From Pseudomonas putida (GTDB taxonomy: Bacteria; Pseudomonadota; Gammaproteobacteria; Pseudomonadales; Pseudomonadaceae): a stretch of DNA of 39,519 bases. Position numbers and translations under genes: made by a program. Positions 1 through 9,376 of the stretch are shown here, in pieces. A model generated the notes under the pieces. That model made no database searches. It was not told the DNA's origin and was given only the letters and a program-made list of their open reading frames with translations. The stretch is from the NCBI RefSeq assembly GCF_028682175.1, contig NZ_JANHKS010000050.1:1-39519 (forward strand), given 5' to 3'. Every line of letters starts with the position of its first letter. The first letter of the stretch is position 1.

Positions 1-14
1 ATCTCAAGTACGCC

Positions 15-38
15 CCCGCCGGCAAGCCGTGCTGCTAC
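15..38 (-). repeat. REP-like repeat, family A, arm at window start
   Basis: This is a 24-bp copy of a palindromic repeat whose forward form begins GTAGCAGCACGG and ends CTTGCCGGCGGG. It is in reverse orientation and preceded by ATCTCAAG. The same unit recurs at 26644, 26686, 35295 and 39481. It is probably the right arm of a REP doublet whose left arm lies outside the window. It lies just beyond the stop of the NIF3-family gene. Confidence 0.8.
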
Positions 39-55
39 GGTCAGACCCGCACATG

Positions 56-814
56 TCAGATCGGATTCGGGCAATCGATGAACAGGTGTTCAAGGGCAAA
101 GCGTCGCGCCAGATAATCGCCCAGGGCCTGAACGCCGTAGCGCTCGGTCGCATGGTGCCCGGCTGCAATAAAGCTGATGTCGTTCTCGCGGGCGCTGTGG
201 AAAGTCTGCTCGGACGCCTCGCCGCTGAGGAAAAGATCGACCCCGGCCGCAATCGCCTGGTCGATGTACCCCTGCCCGCCTCCAGTGCACCAGCCCACCC
301 GACGAATCACCTCGCTGCCTTCTATAAGCAGCGGCTCGCGACCCAGGGCACTTTGCACGCGGTGGGCGAAGTCGCGGGGTGTCATGGGCTCCGACAGCGA
401 TCCCACCAGGCCGATGATGCGAGGGTTCTCCGGGTCCAGCGGTCCCTCGACGGTGATTTCCAGTTGCCGCGCCAATTGCACGTTATTGCCGACCTCCGGG
501 TGCAGATCCAGCGGCAGGTGATAGGCCAGCAGGCTGATGTCGTGCTTGAGCAGGGTCTTGAGACGGCGCTGTTTCATGCCGGTGATGCAGGGGTTCTCAC
601 CTTTCCAGAAGTAACCGTGGTGGACCAGGATCAGGTCCGCATTGGCCTCTACCGCCGCGTCCAGCAAGGCCTGGCTTGCCGTCACGCCGGAAACGATCCG
701 GCTCACCTGCGGACGCCCCTCGACCTGCAGACCATTGGGGCAATAGTCCTGAACGCGAGCGCTCCCCAGGTAGCGGTCCGCTTCGTCGACCAGAGTGCTC
801 AGGGCAACAGCCAT
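56..814 (-). CDS. NIF3/YbgI-family dinuclear metal-binding protein
   Basis: The 252-residue product belongs to the NIF3 family (YbgI in E. coli, often labelled GTP cyclohydrolase 1 type 2 homologue), whose cellular role is not firmly known. Visible family marks are an N-terminal PNGLQVEG segment, the metal-ligand motif LVHHGYFWKGE near residue 65, and a C-terminal AGHHATERYG that supplies further His/Glu ligands. Length fits the short bacterial form without the inserted PII-like domain. The ATG at 814 has an AGGAG ribosome site eight bases upstream. It diverges from algW; the 123-bp gap must hold both promoters. The family assignment is firm, but the enzymatic label should not be taken as a demonstrated activity. 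Confidence 0.9.
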   Translation of the reverse strand: MAVALSTLVDEADRYLGSARVQDYCPNGLQVEGRPQVSRIVSGVTASQALLDAAVEANADLILVHHGYFWKGENPCITGMKQRRLKTLLKHDISLLAYHLPLDLHPEVGNNVQLARQLEITVEGPLDPENPRIIGLVGSLSEPMTPRDFAHRVQSALGREPLLIEGSEVIRRVGWCTGGGQGYIDQAIAAGVDLFLSGEASEQTFHSARENDISFIAAGHHATERYGVQALGDYLARRFALEHLFIDCPNPI

Positions 815-856
815 AAAAGTCTCCTAAATATGCAGTTCAGACCGCACAGGTCCTCG

Positions 857-862
857 TATAAT
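857..862 (+). promoter_or_regulatory. Candidate -10 box upstream of algW
   Basis: A perfect TATAAT lies 75 bp before the algW ATG, in the divergent gap with the NIF3-family gene. No good -35 hexamer sits at the ideal distance; TTCAGA at 836-841 is the nearest and gives a short 15-bp spacer. It is a candidate only. Confidence 0.35.
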
Positions 863-937
863 GCCCGCCATTATGGCGCAGACAAGCCCGTTCGACGGTT
901 CGAATGTTCTGCGTATCAACCTTCAGGACTCTGCTAA

Positions 938-2098
<1,161 letters not shown>

Positions 2099-2107
2099 TT
2101 CACAGCC

Positions 2108-2140
2108 ATGAAAAAACCGCCGTTAAGGCGGTTTTTTCAT
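2108..2140. terminator. Bidirectional terminator between algW and hisC
   Basis: A perfect 14-bp inverted repeat (ATGAAAAAACCGCC with its complement) encloses a 5-base GTTAA loop. The GC core is flanked by A6 on one side and T6 on the other, so it can end transcription from algW on the plus strand and from the murA-his run on the minus strand. Confidence 0.95.
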
Positions 2141-2155
2141 GCGGGCAATAAATGC

Positions 2156-3208
2156 TTAGAGATCGCCCAACGCATCCACCAGCGCCTGATTCTGCTCTGG
2201 CGTGCCGATGGTGATGCGCAGGAATTGCGCAATGCGTTCCTGCTTGAAGTGACGCACGATCACGCCCTGCTCCCGCACCTTGGCGGCAAGGCCCGCTGCG
2301 TCGTGTTTCGGGTGCCGGGCGAAGATGAAGTTCGCCGCCGATGGCAAGACTTCGAAGCCTTTGCCTTCCAGTTGCGCCACCAGCTTCTCGCGGCTGTCGA
2401 TCACCAGCTGGCAGGTCTTCTCGAAGTACTCGCGGTCATCGAACGCCGCAGCCGCACCGACGATGGCCATGCGGTCCAGCGGGTAGGAGTTGAAGCTGTT
2501 CTTCACCCGTTCCAGCGCTTCGATCAGGTCCGGATGCCCCACCGCCAGGCCAACGCGCAAGCCCGCCAGCGAGCGGGACTTGGACAGGGTCTGGGTCACC
2601 AGCAGGTTCGGATAACGATCCACCAGGGTGATTGCAGTCTCGCCACCAAAGTCGATGTAGGCCTCATCCACGATGACCACCGAATCCGGGTTGGCGGCCA
2701 GGATCTGCTCGACCGCCTCCAGCGCCATCAAACAGCCGGTCGGCGCGTTGGGGTTCGGGAAGATGACGCCGCCGTTGGGACGCTTGTAGTCCTCGACGCA
2801 AATCTGGAACTGTTCGTCCAGCGGCACCATTTCGTAGTCCACGCCATACAGGCCGCAGTACACCGGGTAGAAGCTGTAGCTGATGTCCGGGAACAACAGC
2901 GGTTTGTCCTTCAGGAAAAACGCGTGGTAGGCGTGGGCCAGCACCTCATCGGAACCGTTGCCGAGGAACACACGGTTGGCCTCGACGCCGTAGTAACGCG
3001 CGACCGACTGCTTGAGCAGGTCGCTGTTGGGGTCCGGGTACAGGCGCAGGTTGTCATTGACCTCGGCGCGCATCGCCTCGATCGCCTTGGGCGACGGGCC
3101 GTAGGGGTTCTCGTTGGTGTTCAGCTTCACAAGCTTGGTCAGCTTGGGTTGTTCGCCCGGCACGTAAGGCACGAGGTCACGGACAAAAGGACTCCAGAAC
3201 TTGCTCAT
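2156..3208 (-). CDS. hisC: Histidinol-phosphate aminotransferase HisC
   Basis: A PLP-dependent class-I/II aminotransferase that converts imidazole-acetol phosphate to histidinol phosphate with glutamate as donor. The 350-residue sequence shows the family LNTNENPYGPSP segment near the N-terminus, NPNAPTG around the cofactor pocket, VIVDEAYIDF, and the PLP-lysine motif TLSKSRSLAGLRVG. Two starts are possible: GTG at 3214, which overlaps the hisD stop, and ATG at 3208. The AGGAAGG upstream is at ordinary spacing for the ATG, so I chose 3208. It is the last gene of the murA-hisG-hisD-hisC run and is followed by the shared bidirectional terminator. Confidence 0.95.
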   Translation of the reverse strand: MSKFWSPFVRDLVPYVPGEQPKLTKLVKLNTNENPYGPSPKAIEAMRAEVNDNLRLYPDPNSDLLKQSVARYYGVEANRVFLGNGSDEVLAHAYHAFFLKDKPLLFPDISYSFYPVYCGLYGVDYEMVPLDEQFQICVEDYKRPNGGVIFPNPNAPTGCLMALEAVEQILAANPDSVVIVDEAYIDFGGETAITLVDRYPNLLVTQTLSKSRSLAGLRVGLAVGHPDLIEALERVKNSFNSYPLDRMAIVGAAAAFDDREYFEKTCQLVIDSREKLVAQLEGKGFEVLPSAANFIFARHPKHDAAGLAAKVREQGVIVRHFKQERIAQFLRITIGTPEQNQALVDALGDL

Positions 3209-3210
3209 GC

Positions 3211-4539
3211 TCACTTGCCTTCCTGTTGGTTATCTTTGATCCGGTACTCGGCGCTGCGGGCGTGGGCGGTCAGCGACTCGCCGCGGGCCAGCACCGACGC
3301 CGTCTTGCCCAGCTCCGATGCACCCTGCTCGGAGCAGAAGATGATCGAAGAGCGTTTCTGGAAGTCATAGACCCCCAGCGGCGAGGAGAAGCGCGCAGTG
3401 CCGGACGTCGGCAGCACGTGGTTGGGGCCCGCGCAGTAGTCGCCCAGGGCTTCCGAGGTGTGACGGCCCATGAAGATCGCACCGGCGTGGCGAATCTGTG
3501 GCAGCCAGGCGTCAGGATCGGCAACCGAGAGTTCCAGGTGCTCCGGCGCAATGCGGTTGGCGACTTCGATGGCCTGATTCATGTCCGCCACCTTGATCAG
3601 GGCACCGCGACCGTTGATCGAGGTGTTGATGATCTCGGCGCGCTCCATGGTCGGCATCAGCCTGGCGATGCTCGCCGCAACCTTGTCGAGGAACTCGGCA
3701 TCGGGGCTGACCAGAATCGCCTGGGCGTCTTCGTCGTGCTCGGCCTGGGAAAACAGGTCCATGGCGATCCAGTCCGGATCGGTCTGGCCGTCGCAGACCA
3801 CGAGGATTTCCGAAGGACCGGCAATCATGTCGATGCCGACCTGACCAAACACGTGACGCTTGGCCGTGGCCACATAGATGTTGCCGGGACCTACGACCTT
3901 GTCCACCTGCGGCACGCTTTCGGTGCCGTAGGCCAGGGCCGCGACAGCCTGGGCGCCACCGATGGTGAACACCCGGTCAACGCCAGCGATGCAGGCAGCG
4001 GCCAGCACCAGTTCGTTGATCTCGCCGCGCGGAGTCGGCACGACCATGACGACTTCGCCGACGCCCGCCACCTTGGCCGGAATCGCGTTCATCAGTACCG
4101 AAGACGGGTACGACGCCTTGCCGCCCGGCACGTACAGGCCGGCGCGATCCAGCGGGGTGACCTTCTGGCCCAGCACGGTGCCGTCGGCTTCGGTGTAGCT
4201 CCAGGAATCCTGTTTCTGCCGTTCGTGGTAGCTGCGCACGCGGTCAGCGGCCTTTTCCAGGGCCTGGCGCTGAGCGGGGGTGATGCGGGTCAGGGCCAGT
4301 TCCAGGCGCTCGCGCGGCAGGATCAGGTCAGACATGGACGCCACCTGCAGGCCGTCGAAACGCTGGGTGTACTCAACCAGTGCCGCATCGCCGCGCTCGC
4401 GCACGTTCTTGATGATGTCCAGCACACGCTGATTGACCGAGTCGTCAGACACACTCTCCCAGCTCAGCAGATGAGCCAGATGTCGGGCGAAATCCGGGTC
4501 AGCAGCGTTGAGTCGGCGAATGGTGTTTGAAGTGGTCAT
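3211..4539 (-). CDS. hisD: Histidinol dehydrogenase HisD
   Basis: A zinc- and NAD-dependent enzyme that carries out the last two steps of histidine synthesis, oxidising histidinol through histidinal to histidine. The 442-residue product is of normal length. Recognisable segments are PGGKASYPSSVLMNA, the nucleotide-site region VGPGNIYVATAKR, IDMIAGPSEILV, SQAEHDEDAQAILV and the C-terminal AGPNHVLPTSGTARF. The ATG at 4539 begins MTTSNTIRR and has GAGG at good distance; an in-frame ATG at 4563 lacks one. Its stop nearly abuts the hisC start, suggesting coupled translation. A 149-bp structured gap separates it from hisG. Confidence 0.95.
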   Translation of the reverse strand: MTTSNTIRRLNAADPDFARHLAHLLSWESVSDDSVNQRVLDIIKNVRERGDAALVEYTQRFDGLQVASMSDLILPRERLELALTRITPAQRQALEKAADRVRSYHERQKQDSWSYTEADGTVLGQKVTPLDRAGLYVPGGKASYPSSVLMNAIPAKVAGVGEVVMVVPTPRGEINELVLAAACIAGVDRVFTIGGAQAVAALAYGTESVPQVDKVVGPGNIYVATAKRHVFGQVGIDMIAGPSEILVVCDGQTDPDWIAMDLFSQAEHDEDAQAILVSPDAEFLDKVAASIARLMPTMERAEIINTSINGRGALIKVADMNQAIEVANRIAPEHLELSVADPDAWLPQIRHAGAIFMGRHTSEALGDYCAGPNHVLPTSGTARFSSPLGVYDFQKRSSIIFCSEQGASELGKTASVLARGESLTAHARSAEYRIKDNQQEGK

Positions 4540-4561
4540 AGCGTGAGCCTCAATAAATGGC

Positions 4562-4635
4562 AATTTCTCAGGAGCCTTGAATGCAAAGGCAGGAGCCTAA
4601 GCTACCAAGCCATCCGCGCAGGCACCTGAGAAATT
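4562..4635 (-). repeat. Inverted repeat in the hisG-hisD gap
   Basis: An 11-bp perfect inverted repeat, AATTTCTCAGG at 4562-4572 and its complement at 4625-4635, encloses about 50 bp. The interior holds a direct repeat AGGAGCCT (4570-4577 and 4591-4598) and a small GCCTT/AAGGC stem. It lies in the leader of hisD within a probable operon. It has no U-run, so it does not look like a terminator. Its role is unknown. Confidence 0.6.
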
Positions 4636-4688
4636 TGGCTATGACACGGATAGCTGGGCGCAACGTCGTGTAACGTCGCGCGAATCAG

Positions 4689-5324
4689 TCAGCCGCGGTG
4701 TCGCGACTCCACTGCTGTACGAAGGGTGTCGATCAGCGACTGGATACGGGCGTGCTGCATCTTCATCGATGCCTTGTTCACCACCAGGCGCGAACTGATG
4801 TGAGCGATCAGTTCCTGAGGTTCGAGACCGTTGGCACGCAGGGTGTTGCCGGTGTCGACTACGTCGATGATCTTGTCGGCCAGGCCCACCAGCGGCGCCA
4901 GCTCCATGGAGCCGTACAGCTTGATGATATCGACCTGACGACCTTGTTCTGCGTAATAACGCTTGGCAACGTTGACGAACTTGGTCGCCACGCGCAAACG
5001 GCCGCGAGGCTCGGCAGCGCCAACGGCACCTGCGGTCATCAGCTTGCACTGGGCAATCTGCAGATCCAGTGGCTCGTACAGGCCCTGGCCGCCGTATTCC
5101 ATCAGGACGTCCTTGCCCGCCACACCGAGGTCAGCCGCGCCGTGCTCGACATAGGTCGGCACATCGGTCGCACGCACGATCAGCAGACGCACGTCTTCCT
5201 GAGTCGTGGGGATGATCAACTTGCGGCTCTTGTCCGGATTCTCGGTCGGCACGATGCCCGCAGCAGCGAGGAGCGGCAGGGTGTCGTCAAGGATTCGGCC
5301 CTTGGACAGTGCGATGGTCAACAT
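4689..5324 (-). CDS. hisG: ATP phosphoribosyltransferase HisG, short form
   Basis: The catalytic subunit for the first and committed step of histidine synthesis, joining ATP and PRPP. The 211-residue sequence begins MLTIALSKGRILDD and has the phosphate-binding segment DVVDTGNTLRANGLEP, typical of the family. It lacks the C-terminal histidine-binding regulatory domain of the roughly 300-residue long form. By family knowledge, short HisG works with a separate HisZ regulatory subunit, which is not in this window. The ATG at 5324 is the only sensible start. It sits 173 bp downstream of murA and upstream of hisD on the same strand. Confidence 0.95.
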   Translation of the reverse strand: MLTIALSKGRILDDTLPLLAAAGIVPTENPDKSRKLIIPTTQEDVRLLIVRATDVPTYVEHGAADLGVAGKDVLMEYGGQGLYEPLDLQIAQCKLMTAGAVGAAEPRGRLRVATKFVNVAKRYYAEQGRQVDIIKLYGSMELAPLVGLADKIIDVVDTGNTLRANGLEPQELIAHISSRLVVNKASMKMQHARIQSLIDTLRTAVESRHRG

Positions 5325-5443
5325 GGGAAACGTCAGTCCTTATCAGCAAGCGCGAGCCGGGAAGCAATGGGCGCCCGACAATCTTCAAGTCGGAACCGCA
5401 GGACTCGAAGCGAAACGATTCAATGGGTCAAGCCTTGAGCTGG

Positions 5444-5485
5444 CTTGCCCGCCGCCCGTGCCGAATCTGCACGGGCGACGGCAAG
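5444..5485 (-). other. Strong hairpin between murA and hisG
   Basis: CTTGCC then CGCCCGTGC pair with GCACGGGCG then GGCAAG around a 7-base loop, with one or two interruptions. It lies just past the murA stop in the transcription direction. There is no following T-run, so it could be an mRNA processing or stability element, or a weak terminator that lowers hisG expression relative to murA. Confidence 0.6.
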
Positions 5486-5497
5486 CCTGAGAGACTG

Positions 5498-6763
5498 TTA
5501 GCCCGGTACGCGACGGATTTTCGCGCCCAGCATCTGCAGTTTCTCTTCGATGCACTCGTAACCACGGTCGATGTGGTAGATGCGGTCGATCAATGTGTCG
5601 CCCTGGGCCACCAGCGCCGACAGCACGAGGCTGGCCGATGCACGCAGGTCGGTCGCCATGACTGGCGCGCCCTTGAGCTTCTCGCAGCCAGTGACGATGG
5701 CCGTGTTGCCTTCGACCTGGATCTGCGCGCCCATGCGGTGCATTTCATACACGTGCATGAAGCGGTTTTCAAAGATCGTCTCGATGATCGCGCCAGTGCC
5801 TTCGGCGATGGCGTTCAGCGAGATGAACTGCGCCTGCATGTCGGTCGGGAACGCCGGGTACGGAGCGGTGCGCAGGTTCACGGCCTTCGGACGCTTGCCG
5901 TGCATGTTCAGCTCGATCCAGTCCTCACCGGTGGTGATTTCGGCGCCAGCTTCACGCAGTTTTTCCAGAACGGCTTCGAGAATGGTCGGATCGGTGTCCT
6001 TGACCTTGACGCGGCCACCGGTCACGGCAGCGGCGACCAGGTAGGTGCCGGTCTCGATGCGGTCAGGCATGACGCGGTAGGTCGCCTTGCCCAGACGCTC
6101 GACGCCTTCGATGGTGATGGTGTCGGTGCCAGCACCGGAAACCTTGCCACCCATGGCGTTGATGAAGTTTGCCAGGTCGACGACTTCAGGCTCGCGAGCG
6201 GCGTTCTGCAGCACGCTGCGACCACGGGCCAGCGCGGCGGCCATCATGATGTTTTCGGTACCGGTCACGCTGACGGTGTCGAAGAAGAAGTGCGCGCCAC
6301 GCAGGCCGCCTTCCGGCGCCTTGGCCTTGATGTAGCCGCCTTCGACTTCGATGATCGCGCCCATGGCTTCCAGGCCACGGATGTGCAGGTCGACCGGACG
6401 CGAACCGATGGCGCAACCGCCAGGCAGTGCGACTTCGGCTTCACCGAAGCGGGCAACCATCGGACCCAGTACCAGGATCGAGGCGCGCATGGTTTTCACC
6501 AGCTCGTACGGCGCGACCAGGGTCTTGATGGTGCGAGGATCGATCTCGACGCTGAGTTTCTCGTCGATGATCGGCTCGATGCCCATGCGGCCGAACAGCT
6601 CGATCATGGTGGTGATGTCGTGCAGGTGCGGCAGGTTCTGGACCGTCACCGGCCCATCGGCCAGCAGGGTTGCAGCAAGAATCGGCAGGGCAGAGTTCTT
6701 CGCCCCGGAAATGCGGATTTCGCCATCAAGACGAACGCCGCCAGTAATAATCAGTTTATCCAT
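5498..6763 (-). CDS. murA: UDP-N-acetylglucosamine 1-carboxyvinyltransferase MurA
   Basis: The first committed enzyme of peptidoglycan synthesis, adding enolpyruvate from PEP to UDP-GlcNAc in the cytoplasm; it is the fosfomycin target. The 421-residue product starts MDKLIITGGVRLDGE, contains the ISGAKNSALPI segment with the conserved Lys-Asn pair, and has the catalytic cysteine at residue 117 in PGGCAIGSRPVD. A Cys here predicts ordinary fosfomycin sensitivity at the target. The open frame extends upstream to 6862, but that part overlaps ibaG and the family begins at MDKL, so I chose 6763. It follows ibaG by 23 bp, a common Pseudomonas arrangement. Confidence 0.96.
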   Translation of the reverse strand: MDKLIITGGVRLDGEIRISGAKNSALPILAATLLADGPVTVQNLPHLHDITTMIELFGRMGIEPIIDEKLSVEIDPRTIKTLVAPYELVKTMRASILVLGPMVARFGEAEVALPGGCAIGSRPVDLHIRGLEAMGAIIEVEGGYIKAKAPEGGLRGAHFFFDTVSVTGTENIMMAAALARGRSVLQNAAREPEVVDLANFINAMGGKVSGAGTDTITIEGVERLGKATYRVMPDRIETGTYLVAAAVTGGRVKVKDTDPTILEAVLEKLREAGAEITTGEDWIELNMHGKRPKAVNLRTAPYPAFPTDMQAQFISLNAIAEGTGAIIETIFENRFMHVYEMHRMGAQIQVEGNTAIVTGCEKLKGAPVMATDLRASASLVLSALVAQGDTLIDRIYHIDRGYECIEEKLQMLGAKIRRVPG

Positions 6764-6786
6764 TGGAATCTCGACGCCAATTAGGC

Positions 6787-7026
6787 TCAGGTGCGCTCGG
6801 CCCATGCAGCGCGGCTGAAAAATTTCATGGTGACCGCGTGGATGCTGCCATCGGCGATCCATGGGTTCAAATGCGTGTAGATCTGCTGCTGGCGCTTGAC
6901 CGGACTTAGTGTAGCCAGTTCATCGCTGATAACGTTCAGCTGGAAGTTGCAGCCTTCGCCTTCAACTTCGACCTGGATCTCTGGCAGCTTACCTTCAAGG
7001 AAGCTCTTAACTTCTACGGCCTGCAT
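6787..7026 (-). CDS. ibaG: BolA-family protein, IbaG-like
   Basis: A 79-residue BolA/IbaG (YrbA) protein. The family binds monothiol glutaredoxins through a shared [2Fe-2S] cluster and is linked to iron and acid-stress responses. Visible features are the VEGEGCNFQLNVIS segment, with Cys in the stretch where IbaG-type proteins carry a cluster ligand, and the C-terminal conserved IHAVTMKFFSRAAW. The ATG at 7026 has GAGG upstream; the open frame extends to 7074 without a better site. It lies directly upstream of murA and is probably co-transcribed. In many gammaproteobacteria it sits, as here, between mla and murA. Confidence 0.9.
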   Translation of the reverse strand: MQAVEVKSFLEGKLPEIQVEVEGEGCNFQLNVISDELATLSPVKRQQQIYTHLNPWIADGSIHAVTMKFFSRAAWAERT

Positions 7027-7070
7027 GCTTAACCTCAATCGGCGCCCTGTGCGCGCGGGTCGGCCATGAT

Positions 7071-7127
7071 ACAAAAAAGCCCTCTCGTTGCGAACCCTGC
7101 TTTACCAGGTGCCGGACGAGGGGCTTG
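7071..7127 (-). terminator. Probable terminator after the mla operon
   Basis: On the minus strand, AAGCCCCTCGT and ACGAGAGGGCTT form an imperfect stem around a long loop (about 27 bases) followed by six T. It lies 15-70 bases past the mlaB stop, so it separates mlaFEDCB from ibaG-murA. Confidence 0.75.
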
Positions 7128-7141
7128 ATCGATGATAGCAA

Positions 7142-7447
7142 TCAATGTTGTTCGAACAGCTCGGTCAGACCCGATACCTGTGCGATTTCTCTCATGTCTT
7201 CGGGCAGCGCACGAACGCTGACTGACTTGCCGGCCGCCTGGGCGTCACGCATGAACGCCAGCAGCAGGGCCAGGCCCACGCTGCTGGATTTCTGCACGGC
7301 GGAGCAGTCGAGCACCAGCGCCGGTGAATCACTGGCCTTGATCAACTCGGCACCCTGCTTGCGCAGCGCGGGGCCGGTACGGTAGTCGAGCACGCCGAAC
7401 AGCTTGAGCTCGCTGCTGCCGACGGCCGTCACACAGGCTTCAGTCAT
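7142..7447 (-). CDS. mlaB: STAS-domain lipid-transport protein MlaB
   Basis: A 101-residue cytoplasmic STAS-domain protein. In the Mla complex MlaB binds the ATPase MlaF and stabilises the MlaFEDB inner-membrane transporter. The fold is recognisable from the pattern LVLDCSAVQKSSSVGLALLLAFM, where the Asp-Ser-Ser region corresponds to the STAS loop. Its ATG overlaps the mlaC stop by four bases (ATGA), which indicates translational coupling. It is the last gene of mlaFEDCB. Sequence conservation in STAS proteins is low, so the identity rests partly on position. Confidence 0.9.
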   Translation of the reverse strand: MTEACVTAVGSSELKLFGVLDYRTGPALRKQGAELIKASDSPALVLDCSAVQKSSSVGLALLLAFMRDAQAAGKSVSVRALPEDMREIAQVSGLTELFEQH

Positions 7448-8100
7448 TTGACGACCTTGTCAGGCGAGTTCTCGGTCTCCTGCTTGGCCTTGGCGACTTC
7501 GCCGGCCCAGCCATCGATTGTCTTGTCCAGGTTGTTGCCGTTGCGCTGCATGGCATCGGCGAACTGATCGCGGAACAGCTTGCCGATGTTGATGCCGTTG
7601 ATGATCACGTTGCGCACTTTCCACTCGTCATTGATTTTGACCAGTGTGTAGGACACAGGGTAAACGGCGCCGTTGTTGCCCTTGACCGACATGTCGACCG
7701 AGGTGCGGTCGGCGCCCTCTTCCTTGGCCGGAGCCACGGTGATGCCCTGGTTGTTGTACTCGAGCAGTGCGTTGCCATAGAACTGGATCAGGCTGCGCTT
7801 GAAGTTTTCCTGGAAGCGCTGCATCTGGGCCGGGGTGGCGTTGCGCGAATACTTGACGGTCATGATGCTCTTGGAAATGCCGTCAGCATCGATGACCGGC
7901 CCGACGATGCCGTTGAGCGCGTCGTAGAAGGCCTGCGGGTTGGTCTTGTAGCTTTCCTTGTTCGCGGCAAGGTCGGCCAGCAGTTGCTTGGTGGTGTTGT
8001 CGACAAGGTCATGGGCCGACGATGTCGTCGCTGCCGCGTTGGCAAACAGAGGCAGGGCAGCCAGCAGCACCAGAAGGCCACGGCGCAGAATCGAGATCAT
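7444..8100 (-). CDS. mlaC: Periplasmic phospholipid carrier MlaC
   Basis: A 218-residue periplasmic protein that shuttles phospholipid between the outer-membrane MlaA complex and the inner-membrane MlaFEDB transporter. It has a clear signal peptide (hydrophobic LLVLLAALPLF, cleavage near ANA-AA) followed by an MlaC/Ttg2D-type domain with AFYDALNGIVGPVID and KVRNVIINGINI. The start at 8100 is chosen because GGAG lies seven bases upstream; an alternative ATG at 8115 overlaps the mlaD stop and would only lengthen the signal peptide. In Pseudomonas the cluster is also called ttg2, so mlaC is ttg2D. Confidence 0.94.
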   Translation of the reverse strand: MISILRRGLLVLLAALPLFANAAATTSSAHDLVDNTTKQLLADLAANKESYKTNPQAFYDALNGIVGPVIDADGISKSIMTVKYSRNATPAQMQRFQENFKRSLIQFYGNALLEYNNQGITVAPAKEEGADRTSVDMSVKGNNGAVYPVSYTLVKINDEWKVRNVIINGINIGKLFRDQFADAMQRNGNNLDKTIDGWAGEVAKAKQETENSPDKVVK

Positions 8101-8111
8101 GAAAAAACTCC

Positions 8112-8579
8112 TCATTTGGCGTCTTTACCCACGGAATTGAGCAGGAATTTACCGATCAGGTCCTCGAGCACCAGGGACGACTGCGTGTCGTGAATGGTGC
8201 CGCCGTCTTTCAACAGCTTGTCATCGCCACCGACGCTGATGCCGACGTATTTCTCGCCCAGCAAGCCTGCAGTGAGAATAGAAGCCGTGGAGTCCGAAGG
8301 CAGATTATTCACGCGCTTGTCCACTTCCATGGTCACGCGACCGGTGAAGGTGTCGTGGTCCAGATCGATTGCAGTGACCTTGCCGATGGTCACACCGGCC
8401 ATGGTCACCTTCGCTCTGACAGTCAAACCGGCGATATTGTCGAAATTTGCGTAAAGTTTATAGCTGTCGGCTGTCGTGCTGGCGGAGAGACCGCTGACGC
8501 GCAGGGCCAGCAGGAGCAAGGCCAGGATGCCAGCCAGCAGGAACAGGCCGACACCGGTTTCGAGGGCGCGGTTTTGCAT
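8112..8579 (-). CDS. mlaD: MCE-domain phospholipid transporter subunit MlaD
   Basis: A 155-residue inner-membrane-anchored periplasmic subunit. One N-terminal membrane helix (about residues 8-27) is followed by a single MCE domain beginning near YKLYANFDNIAGL and containing VTMAGVTIGKV. In the family MlaD forms a hexameric ring over the MlaE permease and passes lipid to or from MlaC. Its ATG shares one base with the mlaE stop (TGATG), showing tight coupling. The length fits MlaD rather than the longer multi-MCE proteins PqiB or YebT. Confidence 0.95.
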   Translation of the reverse strand: MQNRALETGVGLFLLAGILALLLLALRVSGLSASTTADSYKLYANFDNIAGLTVRAKVTMAGVTIGKVTAIDLDHDTFTGRVTMEVDKRVNNLPSDSTASILTAGLLGEKYVGISVGGDDKLLKDGGTIHDTQSSLVLEDLIGKFLLNSVGKDAK

Positions 8580-9376
8580 CAGAAGTCTCCAAACATCAAG
8601 GCGGTCAAAATAAAGTCCAGGCCCAATACGGCCAACGAGGCGTAGACCACGGTCTTGGTCGTGGCGCGACTGATCCCCTCAGATGTGGGCTCGCAGTCAT
8701 AGCCTTGAAACACGGCAATCCAGGTGACCACAAAAGCAAAGACAACGCTTTTGATCACACCGTTGATGACATCATTGGGGAAGGAAACGCTGTTCTGCAT
8801 GTTCGCCCAGAACGAGCCTTCGTAGACGCCCAGCCAGTCGACAGCCACCCACGAACCACCCCAGATACCCACCACACTGAAAATGATGGCGAGCACCGGC
8901 AGCGAAATGAAGCCGGCCCACAGGCGGGGCGCGACGATGTATTTGAGGGGGTCCACGCCGATCATTTCAAGGCTGGACAACTGCTCGGTGGATTTCATGT
9001 TGCCGATTTCGGCGGTCAGCGCCGAGCCGGCACGACCGGCGAACAGCAGCGCGGTCACCACCGGCCCCAGTTCACGCAGCAGCGTCAGGGCAACCATCTG
9101 CCCGACGGCCTGCTCGGAGCCGTACTTGGCCAGGATGCTGAAACCCTGCAGGGCCAATACCATGCCGATGAACACGCCGGACACGACGATGATCGCCAGC
9201 GACATGACGCCCACCGAGTAGAGCTGGCGAACCAGCAACTGGAAACCGCCGCCGATCCCGCCTCGCCCCAGCAAGGCATGGACCAGAAAAATCCCCGAAC
9301 GCCCCAGTACCGCAACTATGTCGATCGCCGAACGCCCCATCAGGCGTACACGATCCATCAATGACTTTCTGCGCAT
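8579..9376 (-). CDS. mlaE: ABC permease MlaE
   Basis: The 265-residue transmembrane permease of the Mla phospholipid ABC transporter. It has an amphipathic N-terminal section, then five or so hydrophobic helices. Family signature regions include the conserved FIGMVLALQG, a central LLRELGPVVTALLFAGRAGSALTAEIG-type segment, and a C-terminal GYDCEPTSEGISRATTKTVV. The start ATG overlaps the mlaF stop by one base (TGATG). Between MlaF (ATPase) and MlaD (MCE ring) in the operon, it forms the dimeric membrane core. Confidence 0.95.
   Translation of the reverse strand: MRRKSLMDRVRLMGRSAIDIVAVLGRSGIFLVHALLGRGGIGGGFQLLVRQLYSVGVMSLAIIVVSGVFIGMVLALQGFSILAKYGSEQAVGQMVALTLLRELGPVVTALLFAGRAGSALTAEIGNMKSTEQLSSLEMIGVDPLKYIVAPRLWAGFISLPVLAIIFSVVGIWGGSWVAVDWLGVYEGSFWANMQNSVSFPNDVINGVIKSVVFAFVVTWIAVFQGYDCEPTSEGISRATTKTVVYASLAVLGLDFILTALMFGDF

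Noticed and set aside
2108..3370. Long plus-strand open frame over hisC
   Set aside because: It starts in a terminator and runs antisense to hisC; low-complexity composition and no recognisable domain. The same applies to frames antisense to hisD, murA, gtsA and edd.
4689..5324. Truncated or broken hisG
   Set aside because: The 211-residue length is the normal short form that works with HisZ, not a deletion.
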